NCBI RefSeq assembly: GCF_001436095.1
Contig: NZ_AYYK01000025.1
Location: forward strand, 1 to 64,000
Reading direction: 5' to 3'
Length of the DNA: 64,000 nucleotides
DNA from: Lapidilactobacillus dextrinicus DSM 20335
GTDB lineage: Bacteria > Bacillota > Bacilli > Lactobacillales > Lactobacillaceae
This document shows positions 35,114-45,468 of the stretch, one piece after another. The notes beneath the pieces were generated by a model. The model was not told the DNA's origin. It searched no databases and was given only the letters and a program-made list of their open reading frames with translations. Numbering within the stretch: the stretch's first letter is position 1; each line of letters opens with the position of its first letter. A program made the translations under genes and the position numbers.

Positions 35114-37786
35114 CTATTTGGCATCATACCAAGTCTTGCCATGGGCACTTTCAACAACTAGTGGCACGTCCAAACTGACTGCAGAGTCCATCACACTTGG
35201 TACTAATTTTTCCAAAATTGGAATTTCTGATGCAGGTGCTTCAAAAATTAATTCATCATGAACCTGCAATAACATTTTAGCTTGTAAGTTTTCAGCTTGC
35301 AGACGCTTTTGCATGTTAATCATGGCAACTTTAATAATATCGGCCGCGCTACCCTGAATAGGCGTGTTCATGGCTGTTCGTTCAGCAAATGAACGCAAAT
35401 TAAAGTTCTTTGATTTAATATCAGGCAAATAACGACGTCGGTGCATAATTGTTTCTACATAGCCCTGTTCTTTTGCCAAAGCCACGATGTCATCAATATA
35501 AGTCTTAACATCCGGATATTGTTCAAAATATGCCGCAATAAAAGCAGCTGCTTGTTTGCGAGAAATTCCAATATTTTTGGATAAGCCATAATCACTAATC
35601 CCATATACAATCCCAAAGTTAGTCGCTTTAGCCTGACGCCGCATATCCGGTGTTACTTCACTAGGATCATTCAAGCCAAAAATACTCATAGCAGTATGCG
35701 CGTGAATGTCATAACCACTCTTAAAAGCAGCTTGCATATTCTTATCGCCAGAAACATGCGCTAAAACACGCAATTCCACTTGCGAGTAATCACTAGAAAA
35801 AATCTCCCAGTCAGGATGACTTGGCACAAAGGCCTGGCGAATTTTGCGACCTTCTGGCAACCGAATTGGAATATTTTGCAAGTTAGGATCAACAGAAGAT
35901 AGGCGTCCAGTCTGCGTCAATGTTTGCAAATAACGCGTATGCACTTTGTGATCAGGATGAATGACTTTAAGCAAACCCTTGATATAAGTTGATTGTAACT
36001 TAGAAATTTGCCGATAAGTTAAAATACGTTGCACGATTGGATGTGCGCTTTGTAATTGTTCCAAAACTTCAACTGAGGTTGAATAACCCGTTTTGTTTTT
36101 CTTAATCACTGGTAATTTTAATTCTTCAAACAAGACCGTTCCCAGTTGTTTAGGCGAATTAATATTAAATTCATGACCAGCATCTTCATAAATCAACGCT
36201 TCAATTTCTGATAGCGTCTTGCCAAAGTCCGTCTGCATTTGTTGTAGACGTTGACTATCAACCGTAATACCAGCGAGCTCCATTTGACCTAAAACAATGG
36301 CCAATGGTGCTTCAATTTCGTCATATAATTGATCTTGATCATTATCCTGAAGTTGCTTTAATAATTCCGGACGTAAGTCATAAATTGCCTTGGCTTTACG
36401 TGCTAAGTGTTCACCTAATACTGCCTGTTCAGTTGGAACTGCGCGTTTAGCACCTTTACCATAAACTTCTAAATCAGTCTGAACATCGAAATAGTCATAT
36501 TGTTGCGCTAAAATTCCTAAATCATTGCTATTATCATTAGTATCTAGCAAATAAGACGCTAGCAATAAATCAAAAGTCATCGCATTAATTGGCGTGCCTA
36601 GACGCTCCATTAGCACCATTGTTTTTTTACTATCGAAAACATCTTTTGGTTGTTTTGAATCTTGCAGCCAGTTTTTAAGCACTGGTGCTTCTAATAAACC
36701 TAAATCAGTACTGTAATACCATTGTTCATCAGTCCCAAAAGCAAAACCAATTGGCATCTCGACATGATAATTATCACCCAAAATATCGATCACAAAACTA
36801 CGTTGCTTCTTATCAGCCAGCGCTCTTTCTAGATTAGCTTCTGTTAATTCGACAAATGGCAGTTCAGTCATTTTAGGCATAGCTGCGCCATTTTCATCAT
36901 TTTGTGGCATTTTAGCTAGTTTTGATTTGAAATTCATTTGTTGATAAAACTGAACTAGTGCTGCTTCATCAACAGGCTGACGTTCAGTATCAGCTAAAGA
37001 AATAGTTAATGGTGCTTCCACGTTAATTGTTGCCAACTTTTTACTTAAAAACGCGTTTTCTTTATCGTTGATCAAATTTTCTTTAAGCTTGCTCTTTTTC
37101 ATTTCATCAACATGCTCATATAAGTTCTCAACGCTGCCATATTCAGCTAATAGCTTGAGTGCAGTTTTTTCACCGACTTTAGTCACACCAGGATAATTAT
37201 CCGAGGTATCTCCCATTAAGCCCTTCATGTCAATGATTTGTGTTGGTGTTAAGCCTAATTTTTCTTGGAGGTATGCTGGTGTATAAGCTTCCACATCATT
37301 AACACCCTTGCGGTTCACCTTAACGGTAGTGTTATCACTTGTGAGTTGCGTTAAGTCACGATCACCGGTTACAACAACAACAGGCATTTTGCCAACTGCT
37401 TCTTTAGCCAATGTCCCAATAATATCATCGGCTTCATAGTCAGCTAATTGATAATGAGTGATACCGTAAGCATCTAATAATGTATTGAAATAAGGCATTT
37501 GTTCCGAAAGCTCAGCCGGCGTTTTGCTTCTCGTTCCTTTATACTCATCAAACATTTTTGTTCGAAAAGTTGTTTTGCCTGCATCAAAGGCCACTAAAAC
37601 ATTGGTTGGTTGTTCACTAGCTAGTAAATTATCTAGCATGTTACTAAAGGTATAGAGGGCGTTAGTATGCAAGCCTTCTTGATTGGTGAATTTATCTAGT
37701 GAATTATGCAAGGCAAAAAAAGCTCGGAATGCCAAGCTGTTGCCATCTAGTAATAAAAGCTTTTTATTTTGATCAGATTGTGACAT
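35114..37786 (-). CDS. polA: DNA polymerase I
   Basis: An 890-residue family A polymerase. The N-terminal 5'-3' exonuclease has LLLDGNSLAFRAFFAL and VVTGDRDLTQL. The middle 3'-5' exonuclease domain lacks the DxE metal motif (RSFVIDILGDNYH), so proofreading is probably absent, as in most Firmicutes PolA. The C-terminal polymerase has SSDYSQVELRVLAHVSGD (motif A), RRQAKATNFGIVYGIS (motif B) and VHDELIFEAP (motif C). It functions in repair and Okazaki fragment processing. It heads the polA-mutM-coaE operon. Confidence 0.97.
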   Translation of the reverse strand: MSQSDQNKKLLLLDGNSLAFRAFFALHNSLDKFTNQEGLHTNALYTFSNMLDNLLASEQPTNVLVAFDAGKTTFRTKMFDEYKGTRSKTPAELSEQMPYFNTLLDAYGITHYQLADYEADDIIGTLAKEAVGKMPVVVVTGDRDLTQLTSDNTTVKVNRKGVNDVEAYTPAYLQEKLGLTPTQIIDMKGLMGDTSDNYPGVTKVGEKTALKLLAEYGSVENLYEHVDEMKKSKLKENLINDKENAFLSKKLATINVEAPLTISLADTERQPVDEAALVQFYQQMNFKSKLAKMPQNDENGAAMPKMTELPFVELTEANLERALADKKQRSFVIDILGDNYHVEMPIGFAFGTDEQWYYSTDLGLLEAPVLKNWLQDSKQPKDVFDSKKTMVLMERLGTPINAMTFDLLLASYLLDTNDNSNDLGILAQQYDYFDVQTDLEVYGKGAKRAVPTEQAVLGEHLARKAKAIYDLRPELLKQLQDNDQDQLYDEIEAPLAIVLGQMELAGITVDSQRLQQMQTDFGKTLSEIEALIYEDAGHEFNINSPKQLGTVLFEELKLPVIKKNKTGYSTSVEVLEQLQSAHPIVQRILTYRQISKLQSTYIKGLLKVIHPDHKVHTRYLQTLTQTGRLSSVDPNLQNIPIRLPEGRKIRQAFVPSHPDWEIFSSDYSQVELRVLAHVSGDKNMQAAFKSGYDIHAHTAMSIFGLNDPSEVTPDMRRQAKATNFGIVYGISDYGLSKNIGISRKQAAAFIAAYFEQYPDVKTYIDDIVALAKEQGYVETIMHRRRYLPDIKSKNFNLRSFAERTAMNTPIQGSAADIIKVAMINMQKRLQAENLQAKMLLQVHDELIFEAPASEIPILEKLVPSVMDSAVSLDVPLVVESAHGKTWYDAK

Positions 37787-37952
37787 ATATGCCTCCCAGA
37801 TATTGCGTTAACTTCATTCTAGCAGAGAAAAGAATGAAACAAAAATAAACGAGCTAAATTAAAACTAGAAAACTTTAGCTAATTAACTGTTTGAAAGCTC
37901 TGTTAAATTCTCAAAACATATTGTAAAGGCATAAATTTATAAAACATCAACT

Positions 37953-38143
37953 AAAAAAGTCTGGAACAGAAGTACATCTTAATAATTTGAAGGCAATATT
38001 AACGAATATTGGCTGCTAAACGTGTTCCAAAAGTCAGTCAATTTTGCTTAACATTGAAAGAACCGCTAAATCCGAATGCGGATTTAGCGGTTCTTTCAGT
38101 TTAATGCTCATTGCCTAAACAACTTTTGTCTCACTCTTTTTTT
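37953..38143. repeat. Intergenic element with imperfect inverted ends and nested terminator
   Basis: The 362-bp gap between polA and the acetyltransferase gene contains AAAAAAGTCTGGAACAGAAG at its left and, inverted, AAAAAAGAGTGAGACAAAAG at its right, about 190 bp apart. A perfect terminator stem lies between. The ends are only partly alike. Similar 'GTCTGGAACA' intergenic boxes recur in lactobacillary genomes, so this may be a dispersed noncoding repeat. The remaining left part of the gap (37790-37950) shows only the polA promoter area. Confidence 0.4.
38056..38097. terminator. Intrinsic terminator between polA and the acetyltransferase gene
   Basis: Perfect 19-bp stem GAAAGAACCGCTAAATCCG with its complement around four bases. 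It lies downstream of the minus-strand acetyltransferase gene; tails are short on both sides. Confidence 0.75.
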
Positions 38144-38148
38144 ATTAG

Positions 38149-38787
38149 TTATTTTTCTTGATTTTTAGCGGTCCAATATTTTTGTTTGGCCTGTTCCCAC
38201 TTTTGCCGATCTTGATCGTTGATCATGCGAATAACTTTAGCTGGATTCCCACCCACAATACTATTAGCAGGTACATCCTTAGTGACAACAGCGCCAGCGC
38301 CAACAATCGCATTTTTGCCGATGGTCACACCTGGTAATATAACGGCACTGCCGCCAATCCAGACGTTATCTTCCACTACAATTGGCGAGCCGAATTCTAA
38401 ATCTTCAATTCGAATATCAGCCACAATTGGATGGCCTGCGGTATAAAAGCCCACCCGTGGTCCAACCATAACATTATTACCAATTGTCACCCGATTAACA
38501 TCTAGAAAAATACAATCCATATTGGCATAAAAATTATCGCCAATTGTTATATGGCAACCATAGTCAACATTTATTGGCGGATTAACATATAAATTCTTGC
38601 CAGCCTTGCCAAATAATGTTCTTTCTAAGCGAACAATTTCAGCCGTATTTTCAATGGGTACTTGATTAATTTGCTGAGCAATCATCTTGCCATGAATCGA
38701 TTTATGTTCAGGTAAAATATCTCGGGCAACATATAAGTCGCCGGCTAACATTCGTTCATATTCAAAATCTTGAGTCACAGTTAACAC
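38149..38787 (-). CDS. Sugar O-acetyltransferase (maltose/galactoside type)
   Basis: A 212-residue left-handed beta-helix (hexapeptide repeat) acetyltransferase. The N-terminal Mac domain has FEYERMLAGDLYVARDIL, then INVDYGCHITIGDNFYANM and NVMVGPRVGFYTAGHPI with the catalytic His, then VWIGGSAVILPGVTIGKNA and the coenzyme-contacting VPANSIVGGNPAKVIR. It acetylates non-metabolised sugars or related acceptors. It lies 12 bp after the VOC gene, so the two are co-transcribed. Confidence 0.9.
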   Translation of the reverse strand: MLTVTQDFEYERMLAGDLYVARDILPEHKSIHGKMIAQQINQVPIENTAEIVRLERTLFGKAGKNLYVNPPINVDYGCHITIGDNFYANMDCIFLDVNRVTIGNNVMVGPRVGFYTAGHPIVADIRIEDLEFGSPIVVEDNVWIGGSAVILPGVTIGKNAIVGAGAVVTKDVPANSIVGGNPAKVIRMINDQDRQKWEQAKQKYWTAKNQEK

Positions 38788-38799
38788 TCCTGTTTTAAC

Positions 38800-39180
38800 T
38801 TATTCTGTGGTTAATTCAATTAAATTACCTTCTGGATCCTGGACAACAGCTTCATAATAACCATCGCCAGTTGTCCGTGGTCCATTTAATAATGGGTAAC
38901 CATCTTCTGAAAGACGCAACGCCAAATCATCAACAGCTTGTTGATCGCCAACAGCTATTGCCAAATGACTATAGCCTAACGTTTCACCAGGTTGTAGGTT
39001 AACAAATTTTTTACTGGTAATTTCTAACCGGCTACCAGAAGCAAAGGTTAAAAAGTATGATTGAAATTTTGTATTGGGATTTTCATAACGAGCCCCACTT
39101 TGCGCACCAAAATAATGTTCATAAAAAGTCCGCATCTTTTCTAAATCGTGTGTTAATAAAGCCACATGTTCGATTCGCAT
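38800..39180 (-). CDS. VOC family protein (glyoxalase/bleomycin-resistance fold)
   Basis: A 126-residue single-domain VOC protein. MRIEHVALLTHDLEKMRTFYEHYFG, LGYSHLAIAVGD and VVQDPEGNLIELT give the paired beta-alpha-beta-beta-beta modules with His and Glu metal ligands. It is annotated in relatives as a lactoylglutathione lyase-like or SMU1112c-type protein; true substrate unknown. It precedes the acetyltransferase gene. Confidence 0.85.
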   Translation of the reverse strand: MRIEHVALLTHDLEKMRTFYEHYFGAQSGARYENPNTKFQSYFLTFASGSRLEITSKKFVNLQPGETLGYSHLAIAVGDQQAVDDLALRLSEDGYPLLNGPRTTGDGYYEAVVQDPEGNLIELTTE

Positions 39181-39279
39181 TCAACAGATCTCCATTTATT
39201 TCTTAAAATTAGTTTCCCTGTTATCTTATCATGTTAACGGTTACTTTGTATTAAAAATTGCCACTTTTCAATTAAAAAA

Positions 39280-39329
39280 ATAGTGTCAGTTAATCCTGGG
39301 CCTTAGCCCTGAAATTTAACTGACACTAT
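39280..39329. terminator. Terminator of ytpR-murC
   Basis: Stem ATAGTGTCAGTTAA/TTAACTGACACTAT with a loop of about 22 bases that can fold further, flanked by an A-run on the left giving a T-run on the minus strand. Confidence 0.85.
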
Positions 39330-39339
39330 CTATCATTTT

Positions 39340-40653
39340 CTAATTAATCAGATCTTTAAATGCTTGTTCATATTTTTGAATGTCGCCTGCACCCATAAAG
39401 ACAATCACAGCGCCTTTCTCGTTAACCAGTGGGCTTAAGTCATCTAAGTGAATAACTGAGCCACCATGATTAATTAAAGCACCTAAATCAGCGCTTGAAA
39501 CACTACCTTGATGTTCCCGAACCGAACCAAAAATCTCAGTTAGGAACACTTCGTCAGCCAAATTTAAACTCTTAGCAAAGCCAGGCATTAAAGCCTTAGT
39601 CCGACTATAAGTATGTGGTTGGAAGACAGCAACGATTTTCTTATCAGGATATTTTTGACGAGCTGCATCAATGGTTGCCTTAATTTCAGATGGATGGTGT
39701 GCGTAATCATCAATGATCGTGTACTGATTAATATCTGTCTCACTAAAGCGGCGTTTAACACCCTTAAAGGTCAACAATTCTGCTGCAACTTCAGTCATTG
39801 ATAAACCTTCTAAATAGCTAACCCCGACAACAGCTAAACTATTTAAAATATTATGTTGGCCAAAGAGTCGAATTTCAAAATGACCCAGAATCTGACCATC
39901 GTGTTTCACATCAAATTCAGAACCCAAGTCCGTACGTTTGATATTAATTGCTTGGAAATCATCGCCGTCATTTAGACCATAATAATAGATTGGCACATTG
40001 GCTTTAATTTGACGAATGTTTTGATCCTCACCCCAAGCAAAAATACCCTTTTGAGTTTGATCAGCCTCAGTTTGAAAAGCACTAATCACATCATTAACAT
40101 CTTGATAATAATCAGGATGATCAAAGTCGATATTGGTCATAATCGTATAATCAGGATGATAAGCTAAGAAATGCCGACGATATTCATCAGCTTCATAAAC
40201 AAAGAACTTCGCATCGTCAACGCCTTTACCAGTACCATCGCCAACCAAATAAGACGTTTTAGCCACACCACTTAAAACATGGGCTAACAATCCCGTTGTG
40301 CTGGTCTTACCATGCGTACCAGAAACACCAATACTAACGTAACCCTTTAATAGTTCACTTAAGAAATCAGGATAGCTAACGATTTTAGCCCCTTGTTCTT
40401 TAGCAGCAACTACTTCTGGATGCGTTTCTGGAAAAGCATTTCCCTTAATGTAAGTCCAACCTGGTTTAACATTGTCAGCACTAAAGGAATACATGGGTAT
40501 GCCCGCTTCTTCCAATGGTGTTTGTGTGAAAGTATACTGATCAATATCAGAACCTGCCACTTCATAACCTAAGTCTTTTAAAATTAAAGCCAAAGCACTC
40601 ATGCCTGACCCTTTAATACCGATGAAATATACTTTTTTATCTGCAGCCGTCAT
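39340..40653 (-). CDS. murC: UDP-N-acetylmuramate--L-alanine ligase
   Basis: A cytoplasmic peptidoglycan enzyme adding L-Ala to UDP-MurNAc. [18 protein letters not shown] is the UDP-binding loop, [15 protein letters not shown] the ATP P-loop, [11 protein letters not shown] the metal loop, and [14 protein letters not shown] and [13 protein letters not shown] the C-domain motifs. I use ATG 40653 (437 aa, usual length); the frame can be extended by six codons to a TTG. GGAG is 12 bases upstream, rather far. It lies 35 bp after ytpR. Confidence 0.96.
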   Translation of the reverse strand: MTAADKKVYFIGIKGSGMSALALILKDLGYEVAGSDIDQYTFTQTPLEEAGIPMYSFSADNVKPGWTYIKGNAFPETHPEVVAAKEQGAKIVSYPDFLSELLKGYVSIGVSGTHGKTSTTGLLAHVLSGVAKTSYLVGDGTGKGVDDAKFFVYEADEYRRHFLAYHPDYTIMTNIDFDHPDYYQDVNDVISAFQTEADQTQKGIFAWGEDQNIRQIKANVPIYYYGLNDGDDFQAINIKRTDLGSEFDVKHDGQILGHFEIRLFGQHNILNSLAVVGVSYLEGLSMTEVAAELLTFKGVKRRFSETDINQYTIIDDYAHHPSEIKATIDAARQKYPDKKIVAVFQPHTYSRTKALMPGFAKSLNLADEVFLTEIFGSVREHQGSVSSADLGALINHGGSVIHLDDLSPLVNEKGAVIVFMGAGDIQKYEQAFKDLIN

Positions 40654-40688
40654 CTTATCATCTATCTCCAAAAATTTATCGTAATCGT

Positions 40689-41324
40689 TTAATAATTAGC
40701 AGAATAGTCGCCAGCAAAGTCAAAGGGTGCGCCAGTTTGACTTGCAGCGTCTAAAACTAAAATACCATGTCGTTGTGGTGCATTAGGTAAACCTAATTCA
40801 TGAGCACTACAAATCATACCGTAACTTTCAACGCCCCGTAATTTACCTGGCCAAATAATCTTACCATCAGGCATCATCGCGCCAATTTTTGCAACGACAA
40901 CTTTTTGACCAGCACCAACATTAGGCGCACCGCAGACAATTTGTAATTTTTCAGTGCCAAGGTCAACTTGGGCAATGTGTAAATGATCTGAATCAGGATG
41001 TTCAACTAAGGTTTCAACATGACCAATTACAAATTTAGGTTGATTGTCAAAAGGTACTTCAAAATCAAAGCCAGCTTTTTTAACCGCTGCATTAACTTCA
41101 GCAATTTGACTTTCGGTCAAAAGGATTTGGCCGTTGCCCTTTAAATCATGAACATATTGAGAAGCGTTAAATAAATTAACACCAACTAATTCGTTATTAT
41201 CTTTTTTGGTAAGACGCGTTACGTCACCGTTTGTGGCAACATTTTGTTCAGCGTTAGTTGCTTGTCCAGTCACCATAATCAGAACATCGCCTAGGACTGT
41301 GGGATTGTAGCTTGAGATCAGCAA
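40689..41324 (-). CDS. ytpR: YtpR family tRNA-binding protein
   Basis: A 211-residue protein with an N-terminal domain and a C-terminal tRNA-binding EMAP/OB domain: [22 protein letters not shown] and [39 protein letters not shown] is also seen in the equivalent domain of bacterial PheT. The start is most likely TTG 41324, eight bases after AAGGAAG, giving a [15 protein letters not shown]-terminus; the longer frame to 41354 lacks a site. Role unclear, perhaps aminoacyl-tRNA handling. Co-transcribed with murC. Confidence 0.85.
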   Translation of the reverse strand: MLISSYNPTVLGDVLIMVTGQATNAEQNVATNGDVTRLTKKDNNELVGVNLFNASQYVHDLKGNGQILLTESQIAEVNAAVKKAGFDFEVPFDNQPKFVIGHVETLVEHPDSDHLHIAQVDLGTEKLQIVCGAPNVGAGQKVVVAKIGAMMPDGKIIWPGKLRGVESYGMICSAHELGLPNAPQRHGILVLDAASQTGAPFDFAGDYSANY

Positions 41325-41450
41325 TCGGAAAACTTCCTTTTCATTAATTTTCAAAAAAATAAAGCTTGTTGAAAAATCACGGGTAGATGAACTTTAACCG
41401 GACTTCAGCACGCTTTATATTGTAAGATAATTGTCAGACTTTTTAAAGTA

Positions 41451-41780
41451 TTACTTAGTAAAAGCTAAGCCGTTAATGAAATTTTCAATTTCTTGCTTAG
41501 TTTTACGATCTTTGTTTACAAAACGACCAACTTCTTGGCCATCTTGATAAGCAACAAAGCTTGGAATTCCCATAATACCTAATTCTTGAGCTAATTCAAG
41601 ATATTGATCGCGATCAACTTCAACAAAAGTAATATCAGGATATTCAGCTTCAATCGCTGGCATTGCTGGTTTAATAAAACGGCAATCACCACACCAAGTT
41701 GCTGTAAAGAATAAAATCGTTTTATCGTGAGCTGTTACAGTGTTTAAATCTTGTTGATTAAATTCAGCTAATTGTTTCAT
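41451..41780 (-). CDS. Thioredoxin-family protein (CGDC active site)
   Basis: A 109-residue single-domain thioredoxin-fold protein. The active site is FFTATWCGDCRFIKPAM rather than the CGPC of TrxA, and GIMGIPSFVAYQDGQEVGRFV provides the cis-Pro loop. Such CGDC proteins occur beside normal thioredoxin in lactobacilli and probably serve as thiol-disulfide oxidoreductases. Single-gene unit with a promoter at 41808-41836. Confidence 0.88.
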   Translation of the reverse strand: MKQLAEFNQQDLNTVTAHDKTILFFTATWCGDCRFIKPAMPAIEAEYPDITFVEVDRDQYLELAQELGIMGIPSFVAYQDGQEVGRFVNKDRKTKQEIENFINGLAFTK

Positions 41781-41807
41781 GAGCTACCTCCAAATCATTC
41801 TGTGATA

Positions 41808-41836
41808 ATCATAAGCTATCCTTTAGTAAGCGTCAA
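41808..41836 (-). promoter_or_regulatory. Promoter of the thioredoxin-family gene
   Basis: TTGACG (41836-41831), 17 bases, TATGAT (41813-41808), minus strand. Confidence 0.7.
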
Positions 41837-41959
41837 TCAATTCGTTTTTTAACTTAAAAAGTGACCCGTTAGCAAGCAAATCAATGTGGCTATTGTTTGC
41901 TCCTAACAACAAAACAGCGTATCCTATAGATAATATCATGTTGGCGGAGGAAGTATCCC

Positions 41960-42292
41960 ATGGATGAAACTACTAAAAAAATTGTCAAATACGCTGGCTT
42001 CGGCTTTGTACAAGGTTTAGCAATCGGTTTAACTAGTGCCTTTTGTTGGCATCGCTATATGAAACGTCTTCCTGATCAATTATTAAGTGAATTAAAACGA
42101 CTATTCTTACAGGAAGGCCCCATCGAAGGTGCGTGGATTGAATCATCACCACGTTTAACAACGTTCCGCAACGAACGTCGCGTTGTTTACGTTGGTGGTA
42201 TTACTCGCAAAGAAAATGACGAATTGGTTCAATATCAATTTATTTTTGATGCTAAGGATAAAGAATTATTAGAACTTGAACAAGTTAAATAA
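41960..42292 (+). CDS. Small membrane-associated protein of unknown function
   Basis: A 110-residue protein, one of the few plus-strand genes. An N-terminal hydrophobic segment (about residues 11-30, AGFGFVQGLAIGLTSAFCWH) is followed by a basic amphipathic stretch and a charged C-terminal domain (RRVVYVGGITRKENDELVQYQF). GGAGG nine bases before ATG. I do not recognise a named family. It is transcribed divergently from the thioredoxin-family gene and ends at a bidirectional terminator. Confidence 0.75.
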   Translation: MDETTKKIVKYAGFGFVQGLAIGLTSAFCWHRYMKRLPDQLLSELKRLFLQEGPIEGAWIESSPRLTTFRNERRVVYVGGITRKENDELVQYQFIFDAKDKELLELEQVK

Positions 42293-42306
42293 TTTAGTGC
42301 TAATTA

Positions 42307-42336
42307 AAAGGCGCGGGAAATTTCCCACGCCTTTTT
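42307..42336. terminator. Bidirectional terminator between convergent genes
   Basis: AAAAGGCGCGGGAAATTTCCCACGCC-type stem with A-run and T-run on opposite sides, serving the plus-strand gene ending at 42292 and the minus-strand gene ending at 42340. Confidence 0.92.
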
Positions 42337-42339
42337 TAA

Positions 42340-43530
42340 TTACTTTTGTTCATCAATGACTTGTATTTTAAGTGGAATTTCTACCACGACTTCCCGACCG
42401 TCAATTAATTCACGGATCTTTTGAAATAATAGAATAACCCAACCAAAAGCCGCCACAAAAGCAATAATTTCAAAAGCGGTTAATGATAAATAACCCACAA
42501 CCTGAAAGGCAATCTCGCAGGCAAACAAAAAAGCACCAATAATATACGAAGCCACCAAAAATTCCTTAGACACATTGGGCAGCAACCATTTAATACCAAT
42601 AATTAAAATTAAAATTGAATAAACCATAAAACCAGCGATTTGATCGTGCAACACGTGAAAATTAGCATTGTTAGGAAAAACGCCCACTGCGCCTAAATTC
42701 ACGGCCGCTAAAGTTAATAAGACACGTAACGTCATTAAACGCCAATTCTTAGGATAGACTTGACGCAACGAAACGAATAGATAATCAATTAAAGCCACCA
42801 TAATCAACGCCGAAAAAATAAGCGTGAAATTAAACTGCCAACTATTTTTCGCAACACTAGTTCCTAAAAAGCTCAAATTATATTGCCACCAATGATTAGC
42901 GCCATTGGTAGCCATTGAAATGAACATGCCCCCGACAATCGTTAAGGTGAACAATGTTGTCAACATCTGTGAATTTAAATTGATTGCCGCCAAAGCCATC
43001 AAGTAATTCGTCATATAACAAAAGATCAGAAAAATAAAACTTGAGGTCATTAAGTCAAAGGATACCCCTGTAAAGACTTGTCCCATTAACCAAGAAATAC
43101 CAATTAAGGCCAAACCCAAAATTAACCAGACAGCCACAACGATTACCGGAAAATTTCGCCAGTAAATGCGTTCTAAAGGTGCCCCAATTTTTGAACGGCG
43201 ACTTTTAATAAAGAACGCGGTAAAAACCACCGTACCAACAACTGCATTAGCAATAATTAACCAAGCTGCAATTGAATTATCACCACTAATTGGAATTTGC
43301 TTAGCATGATTAACTTGCCCAACCATAAAAAAAACGATTGCTGTCAATACTGCCAAAACAATTGACCATAATTGCACTTGCCGATAAACAAATTCACGCG
43401 TTTTAGAAACTGGCGTAATGGTTGCCACTTCATCTTTAACTGCAATCCGCACTTCTTGGCCAGGTTCTAAAGACATGCTCTCAATAACCTCAGGTGGTAA
43501 TTCAATTTGATATTTATTTTTAACTGCCAA
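42340..43530 (-). CDS. AbrB-like DNA-binding domain fused to a multi-pass membrane protein (DUF998-like)
   Basis: A 396-residue protein in two parts. Residues 1-42 (NKYQIELPPEVIESMSLEPG, then EVRIAVKDEVATITP) have the SpoVT-AbrB swapped-hairpin pattern found in AbrB, MazE and SpoVT. Residues about 52-380 contain roughly nine membrane helices, similar in layout to DUF998 proteins, ending in a charged tail (PLKIQVIDEQK). It could be a membrane-tethered regulator or a membrane protein using the AbrB fold for dimerisation. Single-gene unit 46 bp after trmB. Function unknown. Confidence 0.75.
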   Translation of the reverse strand: MAVKNKYQIELPPEVIESMSLEPGQEVRIAVKDEVATITPVSKTREFVYRQVQLWSIVLAVLTAIVFFMVGQVNHAKQIPISGDNSIAAWLIIANAVVGTVVFTAFFIKSRRSKIGAPLERIYWRNFPVIVVAVWLILGLALIGISWLMGQVFTGVSFDLMTSSFIFLIFCYMTNYLMALAAINLNSQMLTTLFTLTIVGGMFISMATNGANHWWQYNLSFLGTSVAKNSWQFNFTLIFSALIMVALIDYLFVSLRQVYPKNWRLMTLRVLLTLAAVNLGAVGVFPNNANFHVLHDQIAGFMVYSILILIIGIKWLLPNVSKEFLVASYIIGAFLFACEIAFQVVGYLSLTAFEIIAFVAAFGWVILLFQKIRELIDGREVVVEIPLKIQVIDEQK

Positions 43531-43576
43531 CTTTATCTCCTTACCCCAAAAAGGCTAACTTATTCAGAATACTATC

Positions 43577-44227
43577 TTATCCTTCAAAATGTGCATCCAG
43601 TGCATAAATAACTTGCCCTTTGGCCGCAAATTTTTGTTCATACTCAGTTTCAACATTACTTGCTTGCCGTTCACTGCGATGTAAATCTAAAGAAATAAAA
43701 TCAAATAACCAGCCACTAGCATTTAAGCTTTGTAATGAATATTCAAACAGTCCCTGATTATCAGTTTTAAAGCGTAATTGCCCCTCTGCTTTTAAAATCT
43801 GATGGTATTGTGCTAAGAATGTCGAATACGTTAAACGCCGCTTTGCGTGACGATTCTTAGGCCAAGGATCAGAAAAATTCAAATACAAATTACTAATTTC
43901 ACCTGGTGCAAAAAACTCCGTAACTGCTGCCCCGTCACCAAGGAAAAGTTGTAAGTTAGGTAATTTCAAATCAATTTGCTTTTGCAAAATCATGCCAATG
44001 GCTGCAGATTGTAATTCCATCGCAATATAATTAATTTCCGGATGAGCTTGCGCCATGCCGATAATAAATTGCCCCTTGCCAGAACCAATTTCTAATTCAA
44101 TCGGTAATGCTGGATTAGCAAAACGTTTGGCCCAGTGACCAGCCAAATCAGTTTGTGGTGCTTGAATAATTAAATCTTGATGCGCTTCAATTAATTCTGG
44201 TACCCATGGTTTGTTTCGTAGACGCAT
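43577..44227 (-). CDS. trmB: tRNA (guanine-N7)-methyltransferase
   Basis: A 216-residue SAM enzyme forming m7G46 in t[23 protein letters not shown] is motif I, followed by [32 protein letters not shown] is the TrmB signature, and [11 protein letters not shown] and ETEYEQKF complete it. It begins on the stop of ecsB (4-nt style overlap at 44227), so the three genes form an operon. Confidence 0.96.
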   Translation of the reverse strand: MRLRNKPWVPELIEAHQDLIIQAPQTDLAGHWAKRFANPALPIELEIGSGKGQFIIGMAQAHPEINYIAMELQSAAIGMILQKQIDLKLPNLQLFLGDGAAVTEFFAPGEISNLYLNFSDPWPKNRHAKRRLTYSTFLAQYHQILKAEGQLRFKTDNQGLFEYSLQSLNASGWLFDFISLDLHRSERQASNVETEYEQKFAAKGQVIYALDAHFEG

Positions 44228-45468
44228 TATTTAATTCCTTTCTGGTGCTGTTTTAATCGTAACGGTAAATAAACTTTCAAGAAAAGCATAATTAAAGCTA
44301 GTGCAGCTAAAATAATAATAATACTCCACCACTGCCCTAATAAACTTAACATAATAGCTAAACTATCAACGAACCATTCAATCAATAAAACACGCGTCAT
44401 CACTTTTATAAATGCTGCTTGTTTAGCTTGACTCGTTACAGGTAATAACGTCGTCAAGGCATTATGATCGAAATGATAGTACAAAGGCAATAATTGGTAG
44501 CCTGTCAAAAATAAAAATAACAAGACAATGATTAATAAAATAACTGGTTGCTTAATAACGGCAATTAAAATAACCCCCACTAAGCAAAAACGCAACCAAA
44601 TATTACTATATTCAGAACCACGCACAAAAGCACGACTAAATAAAAAACGATAAGTGTTTTCTGACTTACCTGCTAGCAGTTGAACCAGTGGATCTAACCA
44701 CTTACGCCGGTGAACTGAACTGCTAATACCAGGTACATCAACAAACAAATTATAAAAACGATCAATCACAGTTTGCCGCCGATTTTCTCTTGAAATGGCT
44801 TCCCGCCACATTAAACACTGTGGTTGTAACAACTTCTTAGCCTGTGCAGCTAACAAGATTGCTAATCCCAACGATAAAATACTAAATAGCCAGCCCCAAC
44901 CATAGACACTTAATAACAGACCAGCCGTGGCAATTCCCCAAAATAAACTGTTCAGTTGGCGTTGTTGTCGAACTGGAAAATCGAAAAGGCGTAAGAGCTG
45001 TAACCATAAATGAACATCTTTTAAAATAAGCAGTCCAAAAATTGTTAGTAGCCACTCCGTTATTGTTAAGGCAGTTGCTCGTAACACAAATGGCGTTAAG
45101 ATACCTCCTAAAGCCACGAGAACGAACAACGGCAATAACAAGCTGTAACGCCGCGCGTGAATTAAATAGCGCCGCATCTTTGATTCTGCTGGCAAAAGAA
45201 AAATCTGATCAGCTGGTTTCAATAAAGTTGCCAAGTGACCAATAGACAAACCGAGCAATAGTAACAGGGCAGTTAATAATGGCGCCCACCATAAAGTATG
45301 GCTTATTGACCGTAATTGTTGACTATACCAATAAGCAAGTGCGCCAAACAAAAAAATGACAGCAATCATTAAGTGGTCATTAAAGACATAGCGTAAATAT
45401 TTACTTTGCTGCAGTAGATGTTTTTGTTGACGCGTATGCCATAAATCATCGAACTTACGCATCGCCAT
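44227..45468 (-). CDS. ecsB: ABC transporter permease EcsB
   Basis: A 413-residue EcsB-family permease with about ten membrane helices. The N-terminus [27 protein letters not shown] is typical. With EcsA it forms the Ecs ABC complex, which in B. subtilis affects secretion, competence and intramembrane proteolysis by RasP; the cargo is not settled. It overlaps ecsA by 14 bp. Confidence 0.9.
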   Translation of the reverse strand: MAMRKFDDLWHTRQQKHLLQQSKYLRYVFNDHLMIAVIFLFGALAYWYSQQLRSISHTLWWAPLLTALLLLLGLSIGHLATLLKPADQIFLLPAESKMRRYLIHARRYSLLLPLFVLVALGGILTPFVLRATALTITEWLLTIFGLLILKDVHLWLQLLRLFDFPVRQQRQLNSLFWGIATAGLLLSVYGWGWLFSILSLGLAILLAAQAKKLLQPQCLMWREAISRENRRQTVIDRFYNLFVDVPGISSSVHRRKWLDPLVQLLAGKSENTYRFLFSRAFVRGSEYSNIWLRFCLVGVILIAVIKQPVILLIIVLLFLFLTGYQLLPLYYHFDHNALTTLLPVTSQAKQAAFIKVMTRVLLIEWFVDSLAIMLSLLGQWWSIIIILAALALIMLFLKVYLPLRLKQHQKGIK

